A DNA stretch of 64,000 nucleotides from Chitinophaga sp. CF118 (lineage in GTDB: Bacteria; Bacteroidota; Bacteroidia; Chitinophagales; Chitinophagaceae), in assembly GCF_900112615.1 (NCBI RefSeq), contig NZ_FOMK01000004.1, forward strand, positions 868,001 through 932,000. Direction: 5' to 3'. Positions 55,022 through 64,000 of this stretch are shown here, piece by piece. Position 1 is the first letter of the stretch. Each line of letters begins with the position of its first letter. Under the pieces are notes generated by a model. That model did not search any database. It was given only the letters and a program-made list of their open reading frames with translations, and had not been told where the DNA came from. Position numbers and translations under genes: made by a program.

Positions 55022-58000
55022 CTATTTCTTTGTGAATGTAAGTTTACTCTTCCCCATATCAACAGAGGTAGCCACGGCAATACCGCGCTGATCTGCGTTA
55101 TTTACAGCACAATAAAAATGGTAAACTACACCCTTATAGTTTATCACAAAAGATTTATGGGCAAATCGTTCATCATAACTTTCTGAAGAGGTGATCAGGT
55201 CTTCTCCCGTCCAGTCTGTCCAGTGAACAAGGTCATAAGAACAGGCAAAGCGGTTAAATGCATTGGGTCTGTTTTTCCAGAAAGCCCCAAAGTAGAACAT
55301 TACCCAGATATTGTCAATTTTCTGGATCACAGCATCGCCGGTAATACCGGTAAAATGATCCAGGACAGGATCTTTTTTATAGCGGATCCAATGTTCCATA
55401 TCATTGGAAACGGCCATCCCTATCCGTTCCTTCCCTCTCTTGGGACGAAGACTATCTCCTTTGGCATTGTAATACATCACAAAAGGATAACCGGTTGTTT
55501 TATCCTTGTCGTAAATAATGGAACTTTTGTAAATGGTATTATTCTCCCACCATCCGGCATTACTATCGGTCGCTTTTAACACCGGTTTTTCCAAACGCTG
55601 CCATTCGTGCGGGGTGGTAATACTTTTAGTTGTGTGAGCAATTCCTATCGAAAGCAGCCCTTGCTCATATCCGTGTTCTGCGCCTCCTATGTAAGACATC
55701 CAGTGTTTTCCATTGTATGATGCCCATTCATAACTACCTCCCCATTTGTAATCCTGCAATGAAATATATCCCGCTTTTTGTGTAGCATCCCAGGTGGTGC
55801 TGTCTGAAAAAGACATCATCTTTCCCTTCGTTTCCCAATGAAGCAGGTCATTACTTTTAGCTAACCACGTTTCATATCCTTTTCCATCAAAAACAATATA
55901 GACCATATACCATTTACCATCTTTCCTGAAGATACTTGGACAATCCATCTTTTTTAAACTATCTGAAGGAGTGAGAACTAATCCATATTTATATGGCGTT
56001 TTAATTTTTGAATAGATCTTTTTCATAGTCATACTATCAGGAAGATCTGACTGCAACTGTACAGGACCCAGCAACCCGGCTTTCAGCAGCGGTTCTTTCC
56101 GAGAGACACTGTTATACCAGGTGTTGGTCACTTCTATTTCAATCTTATTCTGTCCTTTCTTTAATGCCTTTGTAACATCAACACTATAAGGTGGTGTCCA
56201 TGCTATTCCACAGGAGATACCATTAACTTTTACTTCGGCAAGGTTATATACCTCTCCCAGGTTTAACTTTATATTACGACCATTATTTCCATTCCAGTAA
56301 AACGTTTGTGTATAATTCGCTGTACCGGAAAAGTATTTAATGTTCTTGTCGGTTTCATATGTACTCCAGTCTGCCAGCTTCTCAAAAGTAACAGGAGCAG
56401 ATTTCCCAAATGTTACTTTCCACGTACTATCTAATACCTGCAAAGCTGTTAGTGTACGCCAGTTATTGCCTGTATGTTCTTCTTTCACAACAGTATGCTT
56501 CCTGAATATCACAAACACAGAGCCATTGGCGGGCAACTGTAATGACAATATAGTACGTCCGTTTATCGATTGCCAGTTGCTTAATGCATACCGTTCTCCT
56601 GTAACAGGGTCAAATAATTCCGGAATAAAACCGCTGATACGAAAAGAACAATCTATAATACGTTCGCTGTTCTGTTGATTGGAAATAAAATAGAGATCAA
56701 AATCTTTTGAGGTACGGTGCGTCCAGGCGGTTCCTTTTGGCACTAACAGATCCTGATGCAGATCCAGTGATGCAAAGGAAGATTGTTGCCAGGGACCTTT
56801 TACTATTAACCCTTTTCCCAACCTGCCAGTTTTAAAAGTAGTATCGCCATTCAGCGGACCACTGATCAATACCGTCGCGCCCTCATTTACCAGCTGGTAT
56901 AAGCGGGTTAATATTTCAGGAGATAATACATTCCCCTGGGGAGACATGGCAGTAACACCCGGTAATATCAATAGTTTGTAAGAGGCACCACCAGGAAGAT
57001 CAATACGTCCATTGTTTACTTTAGCCAGCCGCATCAATGCATCAGGATTGAAAGAATCGTAGGCATACCCATGCAATGGATCTACCCAATCTTCCGGATT
57101 GCCGATATTGGCACCAGACGTTACACCCGCAGGCATTTCCCTTACCGGTAAGTCTTTATTAGCTAAACGTTGTTGCTCACTTTTCACAATACTATCTCCG
57201 AAAATACCTGGTAATACAGGTACTAACCTGTCCGGCAATACGGCACGCCGGGGAATTTCTGTACCGGTAAATACAGCAACATCTGCTACAGGACGGCCCT
57301 GCTGCAATAAAGCCTGACAACGTTGTGCATAAGTAACCCAGGCAGCCCCCGGCTTCCACCAGGTTTGACTGCGTTGAAAGAAAAGACCTATCCCATCCAT
57401 TGTTTTACCAGGGCCATCGCCTTCAGAGGAGTGATGAATAAATACATGGTATACCAACCGGTTGATGCCCAGTGCATAGTTGCGGTCCTGCAATGTTTTC
57501 AGCATACCGGGGTGTTCATCCCATTTAATACGTAACGAGGTGAAAGCTTCCGCCTGGATAATTTTTTTCCCATAGATATGCGCACCGGATATTGCATCCA
57601 GCATATCATTTGGTTTATCGTGTGTAGGACTACGTAACCAGAATTCTCCCATCGGGATATCTACCGCACTATAATGCAGCATACCGTCGCCAGTCATTGT
57701 GGGGGCCATACTTTCAGCACTGAAAGTGCATCCTTTTGCATGTGCCAGTGATGCCAGTGTATCGTAGAAATTCTGTTGCACAAGTGAGGTGATTGTTTCT
57801 CTTACATCATGCAGAAACGCTTCTGATTTCGCAGCACTTTCTACCGGTATTCCTGCCATTGCCGGAAGGTAACGCAGCAGATCATAGCCTTGTTGTTTGC
57901 GGAAAGCTGTCCTGAATACCGGCGACCAGTTCTGGCTGCCACATTCCCAGCTATCTACATGGAACATTTTCAATGCGGGCCCTGTTCTGCCTAATGCTTC

Positions 58001-59212
58001 TCCATACCAATGTTCAAACTGTGTTCGGACAGCCACAGGGTTAAACTTGTCACATTCCAGGCCCTTGCCTGCCCCGCCAGTTGCATTCGTGTGCCCGGTG
58101 GAGGTATGACCAATTCTTAACACAGTCCAGTTGCCCGCCGGTGCCTTCCAATGCAAACATCCGTTTGCATCCATCTTATCTGTAAGGTCAATGATTTTAT
58201 CAGGAGCAATGCAAAGAGAATCCGGCAATTGGGTTGATGGACTTATCCGCCATACTGCTCCTGTCTTTCCTTCATACTGATGAATACGGGGCAAAGGTGA
58301 TAATTCAATACCGCATATTTTCAGGCTTTGCGACCATTTAGCGGCATCCAGATCTTCCGCGCCGGGTTCCGATCCTGCAGGATCGTACACAAAACGGAAA
58401 TAACGACTCGTGATAGCCGGGATAGAATAGGTAACATCTGCATCTGTATCCTGCCAGCCATGACGGGGAGATTCCATTTTATATGCAGGACGAAAAGTCG
58501 TTCCATCATCACTCACAGTTATCAATAAACGATGAGCCTGATAGTTATTACCTTTTGTACGGATGATTACAGACCGGCAAGTGAAAGGCTGCTCATATGC
58601 ATACTGAATCCAGCAGGATTCTTTGCTTTTAAAGACTTCTTTATTACCAGAAACTGCCAGGAATTGAGCTGCTGCTCCACTGGTAGTGACCACTGGTGTT
58701 GAAGAATTGTATACCGGAGAAGGATAAGCTAACACTGCAATATCCCGGTAATAGCCTTCGTTTGTTTCAGGTTGTGGTAAAGTATCCCTGGGAGATGAAA
58801 TAGTCCATACTACTTTTTGCATTGATAATTCCGGGGTGATCCAGGGGCCACCAGCTAAAGCAAAACCATCACTAACGTGCATACCTATCTGTAATCCCAG
58901 GCTGTCTGCCTGCTTCATGGCATATCCTACCATATCCCACCATCTGGGGGTCAGTTGTTCTGCTATATTCACTGAAGCTGAATCTGTCTTTCCTTTGATA
59001 GTCATCAGGTAAGCGCCGCCAATACCAGCTTCTTTCATAGATTGCAGGTCGGCTTTAATACCTTCACGTGATACATCAGCATACATCCAGTACCAGAACA
59101 CCCAGGGTTTAGCTGATTTTGGCGGATGCAGGAAAAGGGGATCGAGCGATTTCTGCGCAAACAAACTGGTTGCGCAGAATAAGAAAACCGTTATGAAAAA
59201 AAGTCGTTTCAT
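55022..59212 (-). CDS. GH106 alpha-L-rhamnosidase fused to a C-terminal beta-propeller glycosidase-like domain
   Basis: A 1396-residue exported fusion. It has a signal peptide (MKRLFFITVFLFCATSLFA). Residues about 25-1060 match GH106: FWYWMYADVSREGIKADLQSMKEAGIGG (in two parts), KMFHVDSWECGSQNW and the sandwich end NTWYNSVSRKEPLLKAGLLG. Residues about 1070-1396 form a separate five-bladed-propeller-like domain: LKKMDCPSIFRKDGKWYMVY, GYETWLAKSNDLLHWE, YNAKGDS, GMAVSNDMEHW and FYFGAFWKNRP resemble GH43/GH32/GH130-like proteins, with blade motifs S-D-x-x-H-W. The MDCPSI Asp could act as a catalytic base. The GH106 part cleaves rhamnose linkages; the second activity is unknown. Confidence 0.9.
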   Translation of the reverse strand: MKRLFFITVFLFCATSLFAQKSLDPLFLHPPKSAKPWVFWYWMYADVSREGIKADLQSMKEAGIGGAYLMTIKGKTDSASVNIAEQLTPRWWDMVGYAMKQADSLGLQIGMHVSDGFALAGGPWITPELSMQKVVWTISSPRDTLPQPETNEGYYRDIAVLAYPSPVYNSSTPVVTTSGAAAQFLAVSGNKEVFKSKESCWIQYAYEQPFTCRSVIIRTKGNNYQAHRLLITVSDDGTTFRPAYKMESPRHGWQDTDADVTYSIPAITSRYFRFVYDPAGSEPGAEDLDAAKWSQSLKICGIELSPLPRIHQYEGKTGAVWRISPSTQLPDSLCIAPDKIIDLTDKMDANGCLHWKAPAGNWTVLRIGHTSTGHTNATGGAGKGLECDKFNPVAVRTQFEHWYGEALGRTGPALKMFHVDSWECGSQNWSPVFRTAFRKQQGYDLLRYLPAMAGIPVESAAKSEAFLHDVRETITSLVQQNFYDTLASLAHAKGCTFSAESMAPTMTGDGMLHYSAVDIPMGEFWLRSPTHDKPNDMLDAISGAHIYGKKIIQAEAFTSLRIKWDEHPGMLKTLQDRNYALGINRLVYHVFIHHSSEGDGPGKTMDGIGLFFQRSQTWWKPGAAWVTYAQRCQALLQQGRPVADVAVFTGTEIPRRAVLPDRLVPVLPGIFGDSIVKSEQQRLANKDLPVREMPAGVTSGANIGNPEDWVDPLHGYAYDSFNPDALMRLAKVNNGRIDLPGGASYKLLILPGVTAMSPQGNVLSPEILTRLYQLVNEGATVLISGPLNGDTTFKTGRLGKGLIVKGPWQQSSFASLDLHQDLLVPKGTAWTHRTSKDFDLYFISNQQNSERIIDCSFRISGFIPELFDPVTGERYALSNWQSINGRTILSLQLPANGSVFVIFRKHTVVKEEHTGNNWRTLTALQVLDSTWKVTFGKSAPVTFEKLADWSTYETDKNIKYFSGTANYTQTFYWNGNNGRNIKLNLGEVYNLAEVKVNGISCGIAWTPPYSVDVTKALKKGQNKIEIEVTNTWYNSVSRKEPLLKAGLLGPVQLQSDLPDSMTMKKIYSKIKTPYKYGLVLTPSDSLKKMDCPSIFRKDGKWYMVYIVFDGKGYETWLAKSNDLLHWETKGKMMSFSDSTTWDATQKAGYISLQDYKWGGSYEWASYNGKHWMSYIGGAEHGYEQGLLSIGIAHTTKSITTPHEWQRLEKPVLKATDSNAGWWENNTIYKSSIIYDKDKTTGYPFVMYYNAKGDSLRPKRGKERIGMAVSNDMEHWIRYKKDPVLDHFTGITGDAVIQKIDNIWVMFYFGAFWKNRPNAFNRFACSYDLVHWTDWTGEDLITSSESYDERFAHKSFVINYKGVVYHFYCAVNNADQRGIAVATSVDMGKSKLTFTKK

Positions 59213-59309
59213 GAGTTATAACAGGACACTACTGATTATTATAAATATTTCTACGGTTTGATTTGTTCAACACTACGGCTGAAATCATACTTCCAGTAAG
59301 CTTAATTAC

Positions 59310-60197
59310 TTATTGAAAAATTGATTTCAGGTAAGCTGTGTTTGCACTAAAATTCCCTTTCACATTCTTCACATCATTTGCATCACGGGATCTTTCTATC
59401 ACAAGCCAGCCACGCCAGCCCATTTTATCGAGCGTGCGTTTTACTTTTTTCATATCTATATGCGGATCATGCTGTAACAATACCCCATCAGTATCTGTAC
59501 AATGAATCTGGCAGATCCTGTGTTTACCAAGTGTACGTAGTTCTTCATACAAATCACGGCCCGCTTGTATTGCATTGGAGAAATTGAAATAACTGCGGAT
59601 GGCGGGAGAACCAATTTCATCTAATAGTTTTACTTCTTCTGCTGCGGGCAGCGCTGTTTCAATACCGATGATCACATCCGCAGCGGTTGCTTTTACCGCC
59701 ACCGCTTTCAATCGTTCTACAATAACAGGACGTAATTCCGGGTGTTTTATTAAGTCCCCTTCTACCCCTAATGGAAGAAAAGCTATCTTCACTTTCATCT
59801 GTACCATCGTATTGATACAATCCTGTACCATCACATCCACACCAGCCCTTTCAGCAAAAGACTGTGCATAAAAACCAGACATAGCAATAGAACTAATTGC
59901 CACATTCAATTCTGCTGCTTTATCAAGGAACTGCTGCCGAACGGCCGGATCTCCGAGTTTACTATCGAAAGTCGGGCGGTTACCTAATCCTCCCATATCC
60001 ACCTCTAACCCATCAGCTCCAATATCTTTAGTGAGCTGAAAAGCACTCAGCTTTTGCCGTTTCAGAATCATCCAGTCACATACCGCTATCTTGTAACGGG
60101 GTTCCTTTGCAGCAGCCAGCAAATACTTTGGCAATAGCATGGCTGCTGATATTATGGCAGCGTTGTTGATGAACTGTCGTCTGTTTATCATGGCCAT
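59310..60197 (-). CDS. Tat-exported sugar isomerase/epimerase-like TIM-barrel protein
   Basis: A 295-residue protein of the xylose-isomerase-like (AP endonuclease 2) TIM-barrel superfamily: KDIGADGLEVDMGGLGNRP, IGIETALPAAEEVKLLDEIG, YFNFSNAIQAGRDLYEEL, CQIHCTDTDGV and GWRGWLVIERSRDAND. The likely metal ligands are the Glu of IGIETA, the Asn of FNFSNA, the His of QIHCTD and the Glu of VIERSR. The N-terminus INRRQFINNAAIISAAMLLP is a twin-arginine-type signal, placing it in the periplasm. The gene overlaps the upstream GH78-fusion stop by 10 bases, so translation is coupled. The substrate is unknown; rhamnose or a uronic acid derivative would fit the locus. Confidence 0.85.
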   Translation of the reverse strand: MAMINRRQFINNAAIISAAMLLPKYLLAAAKEPRYKIAVCDWMILKRQKLSAFQLTKDIGADGLEVDMGGLGNRPTFDSKLGDPAVRQQFLDKAAELNVAISSIAMSGFYAQSFAERAGVDVMVQDCINTMVQMKVKIAFLPLGVEGDLIKHPELRPVIVERLKAVAVKATAADVIIGIETALPAAEEVKLLDEIGSPAIRSYFNFSNAIQAGRDLYEELRTLGKHRICQIHCTDTDGVLLQHDPHIDMKKVKRTLDKMGWRGWLVIERSRDANDVKNVKGNFSANTAYLKSIFQ

Positions 60198-63100
60198 TGT
60201 TCGTTTTTTATCGGTTTTAATTCAAGCTGACGTGGATCTATTTTCACATGCCTTATACGTTGCCGCCGCCAGGTGTATACAATATGTACATATCCATCAG
60301 CCGTTTGAATCACGGAAGGATAAGAGTACTGACTAATAGGCGAATCTTCCAGCACTAGTGCAGCATCCCAGTTGATACCATCTTTAGAGACCGCAACATT
60401 CAACGGTGTACGCGCTCCCTTGGAGGCTCCTTCCGGTGTTTTAACATGGTTGTAAACCAATAACTGCCGGCCATCTGCCAGCGTTACAGCATCTGTACCG
60501 GAATTATTATTTGGAAGTAAAGTAGCTGTGATGGGCGACCAGGTACGGCCATTATCTTCAGACCATGCCTGCTCTATTACGCGCTCCTTACTGCGACAAA
60601 GGATCTGTAATTTCCCCTTACCATAAGAGAGAATACTGGGCTGAATTGCATTATTCGTTTCATTAATCGGGCCTATCATACTCCATGTTTTACCGAAATC
60701 AGGCGTTGCTTCAAAATGCACTTTCCAGCCGCCTTCTTCGGTACTTGAGGGACATAGCAACACTCCGTTATCCAGCAATACCGGTTTGTTTTTTATAGGG
60801 CCTAAAAAACCATCAGGCAATGCCTTTGGCGCAGACCAGGAGATCCCTCCATCTGAAGATGTTTTCAGCCATCCTTTCCAGCCTGATACTTTAGGTCCAA
60901 TTTTATAGAACAATAACAAATCACCTCCTGGTACCTGGTATAATACCGGATTCCAGCAGGCATACCGCACACTGTCTGATACGATTCCGTTTGCTACTTC
61001 AACCGGAGCTGTCCATTTATCATTTACCTGCCGGCTAATCCAGATGCCCACATCCGGATTCCTTTCTTTTGTTCCGCCGAACCAGGCCGTGATTAAACCT
61101 TTTGGCGTTTCTGCAATTGTGGCAGCATGACTTTCAGGGAAGGGTGCATCATCAAAAATAAATTCGTCTGTGATCATCCCTTTCTTTGTTTCCAGCTGAG
61201 ATGTAAAAGTGTAATCGCCCGAACCTATTTTAAACACCGCTGTATCATGCTGCATGCGTAAAAAGGTTCCTTCACTCTTTACATCATTCTGAACATGTGC
61301 AGGAATATATACGGTAGCCGTAGTATTTGCAGGAATGGTAATATTCCAGATAAAGCGGCCAGGTTCCTTCTTCCAGTGACTGCGAATCAATCCATACATA
61401 GAATGAAAGGACGCATTCACTTCATCCAGTCCTTTTACAGGGGTAGGCTGCATGATGATTTCTTTGAAAGCAGTATTACTTTTGATGCCCGCCAGGTTTT
61501 CATAATACCAGATAAGTAGATCACCCAGCAACATCACATGATTATGAGAGTTCATAGCTGGATTGGCGGTATTACCATTCCATAATTCCCAGATAGTAGT
61601 AGCTCCATTGGCTACCATGTATCCCCATCCCGGATAGTCTCTGTCTGCTGCTATTCCGTAAGCAAGATCAGGCCTGCCATTCTCTGTTAATCCGCGCATA
61701 AGCCACTGTGTACCTATTACGCCTGTGCTGATATGTCCGTCGTATTTATTGATAATATTGTCTGTGATCTTTTCAAATACCTGCTTATGATAAGCAGCAG
61801 GGACCATACCAAAGGTCAGGGGCAACAGATCTGCTGTTACAGTATTATTATCGTATTGTAATTTCTCTTTGTTGAAGAAGCGCTGATTAAAAGCCGACTT
61901 TACCGTTTCAGATAATGCGGCGAATGTTTTTACATCCTTTTCCTGATGGACCATTCCGGCAAAATGCTGCATTAAAGTGAGCAGATGATAATAGGAGGCT
62001 GTTGCGATTAAAGCACCGTTAGTTAACCGCGTACTATCTTTTGCATGGATCAGCTCTTTCGATTCCGGTGGTACGCACCAGTCGCCATATTTATCTTTGG
62101 TCATAATCCCATTCACCAGATATTTACCATGCATATATTCCATCCACTTTTTCATAGAAGGATAATGTTTGATGATGGGCTGCTGATCACCAAACTGTTC
62201 ATACAAAGTATTTGCTATTAACAGATAGCTACCCGGCCATGTGACATTGTCCGAATAGTAGTTCCAGTAAGCAGGAGCTACATCGGGAATAGCGCCTTCG
62301 GCTGTTTGCGCATCCTCAATATCATCCAGCCATTTGGCGTACAGTTTTGCGTTATCGAATATAAAGCTCTCTCCGTGTGCACCGGTGGCTCTGTCGCCCA
62401 GCCAGGGCATGCGTTCATTACGTTGCGGACAATCTACCGGCATACCTTTGTAGTTTCCTCTAATACCCCAGTAAGCATTTTTATAAATCTGATTGAGAGT
62501 AGGATCGGATGTTTCGAATTGTCCGGTAGTTTGCAGATTATCATAGATTACCTGTCCTTCAAAGTCGGTTAATTTTGGGGTATACCCGGTGATTTCTACA
62601 TAGCGAAAGCCATGATAAACAAAAGAAGGTGCCCAGGTTTCTTCTGCTCCACCTTTCAGTGTATACTTATCTGTTACTTTTGCATCACGCAGATTATCCA
62701 TGTACAATGTACCATCCTTCTTTACTGTTTCTGCAAAACGGATACTCACCTGTTGTCCTTTGCTTCCTTTTACTTTCAACTGTAACCACCCCACCATATT
62801 CTGACCCATATCCATGATATACACGCCTGGTGTAATTTCACGGATAGTAACAGGTTTGATTCTCTCCATCACCCTAATCGGCTCATTCATCTGTGCTTCC
62901 AATCGCCCACCGGGAGATTGCACCAGTGAAGCCTTCATCCAATGACTGTCATTGAAAGCAGTATTATTCCATCCCGGCATTTCTTTAGTTGCATCATATT
63001 CCTCCCCATCATATTCGTTATTGGTACGGATAGGACCATCTGCAGTCATCTTCCATGAATCATCGCTGATGATAGTCTGGTGTATTCCATTCTCATATTC

Positions 63101-63880
63101 AATTTCCAGTTGCAGTAATAATTTAGGATAACCGAAAGTTCTGATCTTTTTGGGCTTATATGCTTGTCGCATAGTAAAGTAACGCCCATTGCCCAATACA
63201 GCACCGAGGGTATTGTTGCCCTTTTTTAATGCATTGGTTACATCATAGGTATTGTATTTAATACTTTTAGTATAATCAGTAGGAGCCTGTGTAAGTACAT
63301 CTGTACCGGTACGTGCTCCGTTTATGTATAACTCATAATGACCGGGACCGGCGATATACACCTTTGCCTTTTTAACAGGGGATTTTACTTCGAATGATTT
63401 ACGAGCATAGCGCGCGGAGAGCCGGGAGAATTTACTTTGTGCACTATCCCATGCAAAAGCACTATCCAATCCTATCCATTTAGCCTTCCAGTTGAACAGC
63501 CCCATACTCCAATGCGCATATTTGCTCCAATCACTCTCTCCCCGGGTAGTCCAGACTTTTACTTTCCAGTAACAGTCTGCCTGACTTTGCAATTGTTTAC
63601 CGGCATACACTACATGAATAGATTGATCTGATAATACTTTACCGGAGTTCCATACATCACCTTCCCCTTTTTCCAGTTTCTCTATAGAAGACGCTACCAG
63701 CAACTGGTAAGCTGTTTGTTTAATATTCTTCTCACTACCATTTATTTCCCAGGATAAACGGGGTGTAAGCACATCCATACCTTCCGGATCCGTCAGCATT
63801 TCACAACGTAAAGTGGAAACTGATACCGGTGCATGAAAACCAACCATCATTAATAACATAGTCATCAATCCCCTGATCAT
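60188..63880 (-). CDS. GH78 alpha-L-rhamnosidase fused to a C-terminal sialidase-like (BNR) domain
   Basis: A 1230-residue exported fusion. After the signal peptide (about residues 1-20), residues 20-895 are GH78: LRCEMLTDPEGMDVLTPRLS, the catalytic block VDCPQRNERMPWLGDRATGA (about 485-505, the canonical GH78 motif) and DKYGDWCVPPE. Residues about 900-1230 form a six-bladed sialidase-like propeller with Asp boxes SSDGGISWS, TPDFGKTWS, SEDNGRTWS and SKDGINWD. The region ESHAATIAETPKGLITAWFGG is typical of many annotated sialidase-family proteins in plant-glycan loci. Sialic acid is not a plant pectin sugar, so the second domain probably acts on another acidic sugar. The start overlaps the preceding gene by 4 bases. 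Confidence 0.92.
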   Translation of the reverse strand: MIRGLMTMLLMMVGFHAPVSVSTLRCEMLTDPEGMDVLTPRLSWEINGSEKNIKQTAYQLLVASSIEKLEKGEGDVWNSGKVLSDQSIHVVYAGKQLQSQADCYWKVKVWTTRGESDWSKYAHWSMGLFNWKAKWIGLDSAFAWDSAQSKFSRLSARYARKSFEVKSPVKKAKVYIAGPGHYELYINGARTGTDVLTQAPTDYTKSIKYNTYDVTNALKKGNNTLGAVLGNGRYFTMRQAYKPKKIRTFGYPKLLLQLEIEYENGIHQTIISDDSWKMTADGPIRTNNEYDGEEYDATKEMPGWNNTAFNDSHWMKASLVQSPGGRLEAQMNEPIRVMERIKPVTIREITPGVYIMDMGQNMVGWLQLKVKGSKGQQVSIRFAETVKKDGTLYMDNLRDAKVTDKYTLKGGAEETWAPSFVYHGFRYVEITGYTPKLTDFEGQVIYDNLQTTGQFETSDPTLNQIYKNAYWGIRGNYKGMPVDCPQRNERMPWLGDRATGAHGESFIFDNAKLYAKWLDDIEDAQTAEGAIPDVAPAYWNYYSDNVTWPGSYLLIANTLYEQFGDQQPIIKHYPSMKKWMEYMHGKYLVNGIMTKDKYGDWCVPPESKELIHAKDSTRLTNGALIATASYYHLLTLMQHFAGMVHQEKDVKTFAALSETVKSAFNQRFFNKEKLQYDNNTVTADLLPLTFGMVPAAYHKQVFEKITDNIINKYDGHISTGVIGTQWLMRGLTENGRPDLAYGIAADRDYPGWGYMVANGATTIWELWNGNTANPAMNSHNHVMLLGDLLIWYYENLAGIKSNTAFKEIIMQPTPVKGLDEVNASFHSMYGLIRSHWKKEPGRFIWNITIPANTTATVYIPAHVQNDVKSEGTFLRMQHDTAVFKIGSGDYTFTSQLETKKGMITDEFIFDDAPFPESHAATIAETPKGLITAWFGGTKERNPDVGIWISRQVNDKWTAPVEVANGIVSDSVRYACWNPVLYQVPGGDLLLFYKIGPKVSGWKGWLKTSSDGGISWSAPKALPDGFLGPIKNKPVLLDNGVLLCPSSTEEGGWKVHFEATPDFGKTWSMIGPINETNNAIQPSILSYGKGKLQILCRSKERVIEQAWSEDNGRTWSPITATLLPNNNSGTDAVTLADGRQLLVYNHVKTPEGASKGARTPLNVAVSKDGINWDAALVLEDSPISQYSYPSVIQTADGYVHIVYTWRRQRIRHVKIDPRQLELKPIKNEQWP

Positions 63881-63999
63881 AAAGCTGCTGTTTTAAGTGA
63901 ACGGATATAATACACAGCATTCTTAGCTATCGGTAACACTGGCAAATCATAGTCCTGATCTGCCGGGGTATCGGCATTAGGGAAATGCCGGGGCTCTCC
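63877..63999 (-). CDS. 3' end of an upstream gene in the same operon
   Basis: The last 40 codons of a frame that enters from the right edge and stops in TGA overlapping the next ATG (ATGA). The visible C-terminus reads GEPRHFPNADTPADQDYDLP followed by VLPIAKNAVYYIRSLKTAAL. It is too short to assign to a family. The overlap shows that the enzyme operon continues outside the window. Confidence 0.7.
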   Translation of the reverse strand, partial: GEPRHFPNADTPADQDYDLPVLPIAKNAVYYIRSLKTAAL

Positions 64000-64000
64000 A

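Noticed and set aside
58150..58170. ATGCAAACATCCGTTTGCAT, a palindrome similar to the susC operator
   Set aside because: It lies deep inside the GH106 coding sequence (MDANGCLHW region), has a different centre length and is not near a gene start, so chance and codon content explain it.

Overview
The window looks like chromosomal DNA of a Bacteroidota member, most likely a Chitinophaga-like Chitinophagaceae. The evidence is a SusC/SusD pair with many glycoside hydrolases, a type IX secretion (T9SS) type-B substrate with a PorP/SprF partner, CarboxypepD-reg TonB receptors, Bacteroidota-type promoter elements (TTG/TTTG, about 19-20 bases, TAnnTTTG) and a lack of strong Shine-Dalgarno sites. The genus is inferred from family content only.

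Region 1 (1-12.9 kb, all minus strand) holds two amino-acid operons. The trp operon runs trpL-E-G-D-C-F-B, with trpB cut by the window edge. The his operon runs hisL-G-D-C-B. Each begins with a 17-codon leader peptide (MNIN... with W-R-W, or MNIN... with a His run) followed by mutually exclusive hairpins and an intrinsic terminator, so both look like classical ribosome-mediated attenuators. Between the operons lies an accessory patch: an AAA/DUF4143 ATPase, a DUF6934-like gene, two paralogous 61-residue proteins, and a degenerate second copy of the hisB 3' end plus its terminator. The patch probably arose by tandem duplication followed by deletion.

Region 2 (13-27.3 kb, minus strand) holds a probable GNAT/HigA-type toxin-antitoxin pair with palindromic operators. 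Next comes a surface-structure operon: a 1973-residue Calx-beta repeat protein with a CHU_C type-B sorting domain, a PorP/SprF protein and an OmpA/PD40 lipid- or peptidoglycan-facing partner. The repeat protein carries a recent four-domain tandem duplication. Then follows a two-gene unit of an exported SAM-hydrolase-family protein and a TonB receptor.

Region 3 (27.6-35 kb) holds a plus-strand EmrA/EmrB/TolC-type efflux operon and a GNAT gene. On the minus strand are an orphan AbiEi-like protein, a TfoX N-domain protein and two tandem paralogues of unknown function.

Region 4 (35-64 kb, nearly all minus strand) is a polysaccharide utilization locus aimed at rhamnose-rich pectin (rhamnogalacturonan-like). 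It encodes SusC, SusD, GH105, GH97, a pectinesterase (CE8), an MGH1-like six-hairpin glycosidase, GH78, GH2, a GH106-propeller fusion, a Tat-type sugar isomerase-like protein and a GH78-sialidase-like fusion. Two identical LacI-type palindromes lie upstream of susC. A calcium-type P-ATPase and a divergent D-lactate-dehydrogenase-like gene with a Crp/Fnr-type palindrome sit inside the locus. No regulator of the locus (HTCS, LacI, ECF) is present in the window.
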